Assembly: GCA_022494885.1 (NCBI GenBank)
Contig: JAGVSM010003801.1
Coordinates: 1-64,000, forward strand
Length of the DNA stretch: 64,000 bases
From: Micrasema longulum
Lineage: Eukaryota; Arthropoda; Insecta; Trichoptera; Brachycentridae
Direction: 5' to 3'
Both the position numbers and the translations under genes were made by a program. Position 1 is the first letter of the stretch. The number at the start of each line of letters is the position of its first letter. The notes beneath the pieces were generated by a model that made no database searches, was not told the origin of the DNA, and was given only the letters and a program-made list of their open reading frames with translations. Positions 59,986 through 64,000 of this stretch are shown here, piece by piece.

Positions 59986-59990
59986 AGTAC

Positions 59991-60355
59991 CAAACCGAGA
60001 AACTTCAGAGGTATATTCCTCGTCATAAGCTTTTATTAGAAAACTTTTTTTTTTAAAACACCTGTTTTTATATATAATCTGAAAATGGAGTAAATCCCTA
60101 ATTTTTAGACTAGCATCCTTTTCACAAACCCGTACTCCTCTACCCAGACGCTTCCCTTGTTCGCGTCCGGTGGGTATAGCTTCGTTGGTTAAATACGTTT
60201 TTTATCCCATTTTTTGTAGGGGGGGGGGGTAGAGGTTTGTGGAAGGAATGCTAGTCCGGGAAATCAAAGATTTACTCCATTTCAAAAAAAAAAATCAAAA
60301 TCATTTTTTTTCAAAATTTACCATGAGGAAGGTTCCTCTAATGTTTCGCGATCTG
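59991..60355. repeat. Foldback element of about 365 bp
   Basis: Left GAAAATGGAGTAAATCCCTA, AGACTAGCATCC and ACTCCTCTACCC pair with GGGTAGAGGTTTGTGG, GGATGCTAGTC-type and GATTTACTCCATTTC at 60223-60283. Outer ends (CGAGAAACTTCAGAGG and its near complement) pair as well. The loop is GC-rich. Confidence 0.82.
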
Positions 60356-60539
60356 ACCCTGAAACGCCGTAAAAAGAATGATTTATATATTTTTTAAACC
60401 GACAATCATTGTTGGTGATGAACCGCATTAAAATTATTGTAAATACGATTTAAAACTGCACTGTTTTCACTCGTTAATCACTGCGAAATTAAGTACCTGA
60501 TTACGATTTACCAACTGGACTGTGTAATGACTCGCGCGT

Positions 60540-60628
60540 ATGGCAGCACTGAAATCGAAATTGAATTTCCCGCCAAAACGTGCACCGCGACGGAAGTTCG
60601 TTGTAGAAATGGCGCGGAACCGCGCCAG
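60540..60628 (+). CDS. Candidate first coding exon of an unidentified gene
   Basis: ATG at 60540 opens 29 codons (MAALKSKLNFPPKRAPRRKF, then VVEMARNRA) ending at a perfect donor AG/GTAAGT at 60629. The patch is CpG-rich relative to its surroundings, as insect promoters and first exons can be. No downstream exon is recognised up to 64000. It could equally be chance. Confidence 0.3.
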
Positions 60629-60639
60629 GTAAGTACCTG

Positions 60640-61540
60640 AATAATAATAATAATAATAATTGTATCAGCGTCTCGCCGATAGTAAAAAAATGGTGGTACT
60701 TACTCGAGTTTTTAGTCAAACAAAAACAACCTTCACGTGCCGTGGTATCGAATGAATTACCCAGGGGTCGACAACAATCCGAGTTCAATAACCCACGCGA
60801 CATTCCATCCAACTTTAGCAGTTGAATATGTTTCTTTTTTAGTTTTGACGACATGATATTAAAAAGTATTCACCAGTTAAAAACATTATATTACTTACTT
60901 AATTTTACTCAATGCAAAAAATAATAGGCACAGTTTGGATAAATAGCAGTAAATTAAAGCGTAATTTTACTACTGTAAGGGGCAAAATGCAAATTGTGTA
61001 AGTAAGACAAAGGATTGAAAGGCATCATAACTATTGTATTTTTTATCTGTTTATACAAATTGTACTTTCTAAAATATCAGTAAAATAAAAACTGTACGGT
61101 TTTTATGTATTAAAAAAAAACCTATTATATATTGGTACATTATGCGAAAAAACGTTATGTTTTGTTTTAGGGTTGAGAAAGTAAAAAGAAACATCATCTT
61201 TTTTTCTTAATATGTGAAAATCTATCGACCTTCATTTTTACATTCTACAATATTTTTTGGCACAGTAAAAAATAACATTTATGTGATCACAAAATAAATA
61301 AATACCATGCTTTCGAAATTATATTTTTCCATAAGTATTATTATGAAAAAGTTGAATATTTTGTAAACTATTTAAATTTGGTATTCTCCTGTGGGTAGGC
61401 TCTAGTGCATTAAATGAATATTTTGGTTTATAAATGGGGCTACACACAGACGCTCTATAAGGTAGTAAAGTGGGCTCTCTTCCATCGCGGATTTTTTATT
61501 TTTAAATTCATATATTTGTATGTACGTGTGACTTAAAATT
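60640..61540. other. Intergenic, no feature recognised
   Basis: An (ATA)n microsatellite at 60638-60660; otherwise AT-rich. Confidence 0.4.
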
Positions 61541-61544
61541 CATA

Positions 61545-61690
61545 TGGAGGCTGTCGTAGTGTAGTGATTAAGACACTTGACTGAAGCACGAAAGATTCTA
61601 AGTTCAATTCCCGATAAGAACAAAAAAACATTTTTTTCAAGCCAAGTTGTTCAGTTCTGTTATTCAATTATGTAATTGGGTGTTCTAAAT
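61545..61690 (+). repeat. tRNA-derived SINE, family A, copy 3
   Basis: GGCTGTCGTAGTGTAGTG, AGTTCAATTCCC (B box) and the tail TTCAGTTCTGTTATTCAATT plus AATTGGGTGTTCTA. Confidence 0.72.
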
Positions 61691-62120
61691 AAAAAACAAA
61701 ATATGAAGACTGAAATACCACCTGTCAAATAATACATACTTTACTGGAAAACATGTTTCTATTTTTAAAAAATCATGATGAGGCAGTGCCTCTTTTACAA
61801 TTTATTGTTTTTACTGGGTTTATTTTTCCCGGTAAGCAACAGTTGACGATCCATGTTATTACCGTCGAAAGTGAAATGATGACTATCGCTGTGTTCGCCC
61901 GCGGAGAGAGTGTAGCGAGCTCTTGTTTGATGCTGAGCAGAGAGGCTGAGCACTTCGCTCGTGGCTCTTGGCAGTGAGCATTGCACACTGGAGTCACGCG
62001 TACCATCGCCACTGGTGACGAAATCGTTAGCATTAGCATAACGAATTTTTAATAGCATTGGCAAGCACTGAAAAAATTGCCTGAATTTAACTCAAAGATA
62101 CATATCGTCCGCCTCGTGGT
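61691..62120. other. Intergenic; GC-richer unidentified block
   Basis: 61850-62010 (GCGGAGAGAGTGTAGCGAG, GAGCACTTCGCTCGTGGC) is GC-richer and open in several frames. None is recognised. Confidence 0.3.
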
Positions 62121-62124
62121 TATC

Positions 62125-62260
62125 TGACTATTTAGGCAGAATGGTGAACGTTACACGGCAGGTAAAGTGGGAGACTTAAACCAACCAATGACAGGGCACA
62201 AGTCCTGTGAATTTCCGGATTTCCATGTCCCCTCCTCTAAAAGTTTCTTCGTCTCTCTTG
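62125..62260 (-). repeat. Family D fragment
   Basis: AGGCAGAATGGTGAACGTTA, CTTAAACCAACCAATGACAG and GCACAAGTCCTGTGAATTTC. Confidence 0.65.
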
Positions 62261-62264
62261 TATT

Positions 62265-62500
62265 TTTTTATTTATTAATTTACTACTTGATGAAGACAGG
62301 CACAGGCCTTAAGGCAATTTCTTCCATCCTACTTGAACCGTTCAGTTAAAGAAAATAAAAAATACATGAACATATTCTAGGTACGAGTATAAATAAAGAA
62401 TCTTATAATTTTCTATAAAATTTGGTACAAATATTAACTGAAAAATGCACAATTCTATGAATAGAGGAGGGGGATGGAAAGAAAAAAAATAAAGAAATCC
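62265..62500 (-). repeat. LINE 3' region, minus strand
   Basis: TGAAGACAGGCACAGGCC, AAGGCAATTTCTTCCATCC and ATAGAGGAGGGGGATGGAAA resemble 48770-49000 and the LINE tail at 51780. No coding part. Confidence 0.45.
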
Positions 62501-62501
62501 T

Positions 62502-63120
62502 ATGTACAATGTGCAGATATCACGCATTGAAAATATTCAAAAAAAAATCGTAAAGTTCATGTGTTTCCGGTTGAAACTTGAGTTTAAATCTGACCAGTAT
62601 ATTCATATATGTAAAAAACATCACCTACTGCCTCTGCAAAAACGTCGCGAAATAGCGGATATAATTTATTTACTTAAAATTGCCTCTGGTTCAATTGACT
62701 GTCCTGAACTACTTTGCAAACTTTCTATCAATGTTCCTTCCAAAGTTTTAAGAAATAACCCTCTTCTTCACATACCTCTTGTTTCATCTAATTATAGGCA
62801 AAATTCATATTTATGGCGAACTTTTAATAATTTTAATGGCATAAATAAATCATTTAACATAGATTTATTTGAAAATAATCTTAATAACGTGCGGCGTTTG
62901 CTTTCAAAATAACTCGTAGTATTTTTTTTCTTTTCTTTTAAATTTACATTTAATTACTATTCATTTTATGTTCGAGAATCTTTTTTAACTTACTGTGATG
63001 CTACTTGTGAAAACCTGTAATTGGCTTATTTGTTATTTGTTTTGTTATATAAATATGATATAATTATAGCTGTTGGTTATCCAAATAAATAAAATAAAAT
63101 AAAATAAAATAAAATAAAAA
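62502..63120 (+). mobile_element. LINE 3' end with RT C-terminal region and AAATA tail
   Basis: The frame to 62912 includes QISRIENIQKKIVKFMCFRL, HHLLPLQKRREIADIIYLL and NYRQNSYLWRTFNNFNGINK, typical of Jockey-type RT C-termini. The 3' end is an (AAATA)n run at 63078-63118. The C-terminal frame is intact, so this copy is among the younger LINEs here. Confidence 0.88.
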
Positions 63121-63159
63121 AGGAGGAAAGAAAAACTCAAATATTTAGAAGACATTTAA

Positions 63160-63228
63160 TATTGATCTTAATAACTCCCTGAGGGTGAAATCCAGGTCTT
63201 GTCTACAAAAATTTGGACAAACTCAAAA
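63160..63228 (-). repeat. Family D fragment
   Basis: AATAACTCCCTGAGGGTGAA, CAGGTCTTGTCTACAAAAA and TTTGGACAAACTCAAA. Confidence 0.65.
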
Positions 63229-64000
63229 AAATGTATTTATTTATTTATTTAAATCTTAAAGTAGGGCACACATATCATACATATTGTTATGTGTGTTCTA
63301 ATAATAACATTGCAAATATATTTAATTTATAAATTGTTTATCACATATGTCTTGACCATTATTTTAAATTTTGATATGTTTTTTTCTTCATAAATATTTT
63401 TTTCCATTTCGTAATACCTTTTAATTGCTTTAAATAAAATTGAATTTTGTGACTTTGCCTTTTTCCTAAATGGAAGTCTAATTTTGTTATTTTCTCTTAT
63501 TTGTTTTTCATTTAAACTACTAACAACTGAAAACATGAAATCATTAGTAGGTAAGGTATAAAAATAAAAAATATAAATTAGGTCGTAATATTTTGTACAA
63601 TAAAACATATTTAAATATCGATTAAACACTATCATACTTATTACATCGGCATATATTGCTAGTAGTTAATATGCGAGTAATTTAAACAACGCACGTCGTA
63701 AAAATTAATTACCTGCGTATGCAAAACGAATAAAAACATTTACCCTAAAATGCTCAATGTAGACGATCTGCTATATATCGATAAATTGGTGTGTAAACGT
63801 TATTTCAAACGCGTTTATCACTCGGTGACTAGTTCATTATACTGTTTTCATACTAGCCACTAAAATTTATTTTAAGAAGTCGCCACTAGGGTAAAATTTT
63901 TCGATATAATTTGAAACAAAAAGTCAGTTACACGTATTCTGTCAAAAGTGTAATTTAGCTAAAGTTCAAAGTGTGATTGCTTCGTTTTTTTTTTTAAGAT
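63229..64000. other. Intergenic, right edge; no gene recognised
   Basis: A minus frame at 63327-63635 (FMFSVVSSLNEKQIRENNKI, RLPFRKKAKSQNSILFKAIK) resembles LINE RT C-termini weakly. The rest is AT-rich. Confidence 0.35.

Noticed and set aside
1..64000. A new multi-gene system such as a biosynthetic or defence cluster
   Set aside because: Only two host genes are supported and they show no functional link; the rest is repeats and AT-rich spacer.

Overview
The window looks like an AT-rich insect chromosome segment. Two host genes, split by many introns, lie among dense, mostly old transposable elements. Evidence for an insect is a CD36-family receptor gene, a trypsin-fold secreted protease gene, a BEL/Pao retrotransposon, three families of tRNA-derived SINEs, Jockey/CR1/RTE-type LINE fragments and a Penelope-like remnant. 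The LINE tail made of GATGAT repeats and the SINE types would fit Lepidoptera, but that is inference.

Layout. 1-5698 is the 3' part of a BEL/Pao LTR retrotransposon: one unbroken Gag-Pol frame followed by a 3' LTR. 7712-18999 (+) holds seven exons of a class B scavenger receptor (CD36/SNMP superfamily). All six ectodomain cysteines and the C-terminal membrane helix are present. The N-terminal exons are not visible and probably lie left of the window, beyond an intron that contains the BEL element. 19000-24560 is intergenic, with repeats and a broken THAP-type zinc-finger exon. 57649-24568 (-) is a complete six-exon S1 serine protease: signal peptide, short propeptide and catalytic domain. Its first intron is about 25 kb and holds most of the LINEs, SINEs, foldback elements and the Penelope-like remnant. 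57.7-64 kb is intergenic, with repeats and at best one candidate first exon.

The two genes show no sign of working together; one encodes a membrane lipid/lipoprotein-type receptor and the other a secreted protease. The most interesting points are as follows. The protease has a charged insertion of about 137 residues in the loop between its two barrels, a GC-AG intron, and a Gly189/Asp226 specificity pocket. The receptor gene has a decayed duplicate of its third visible exon. The Penelope remnant has recognisable RT and GIY-YIG parts, and hammerhead-ribozyme-like motifs occur at three places. Several repeats are nested, one with an exact 8-bp target duplication. I found no convincing new multi-gene system.
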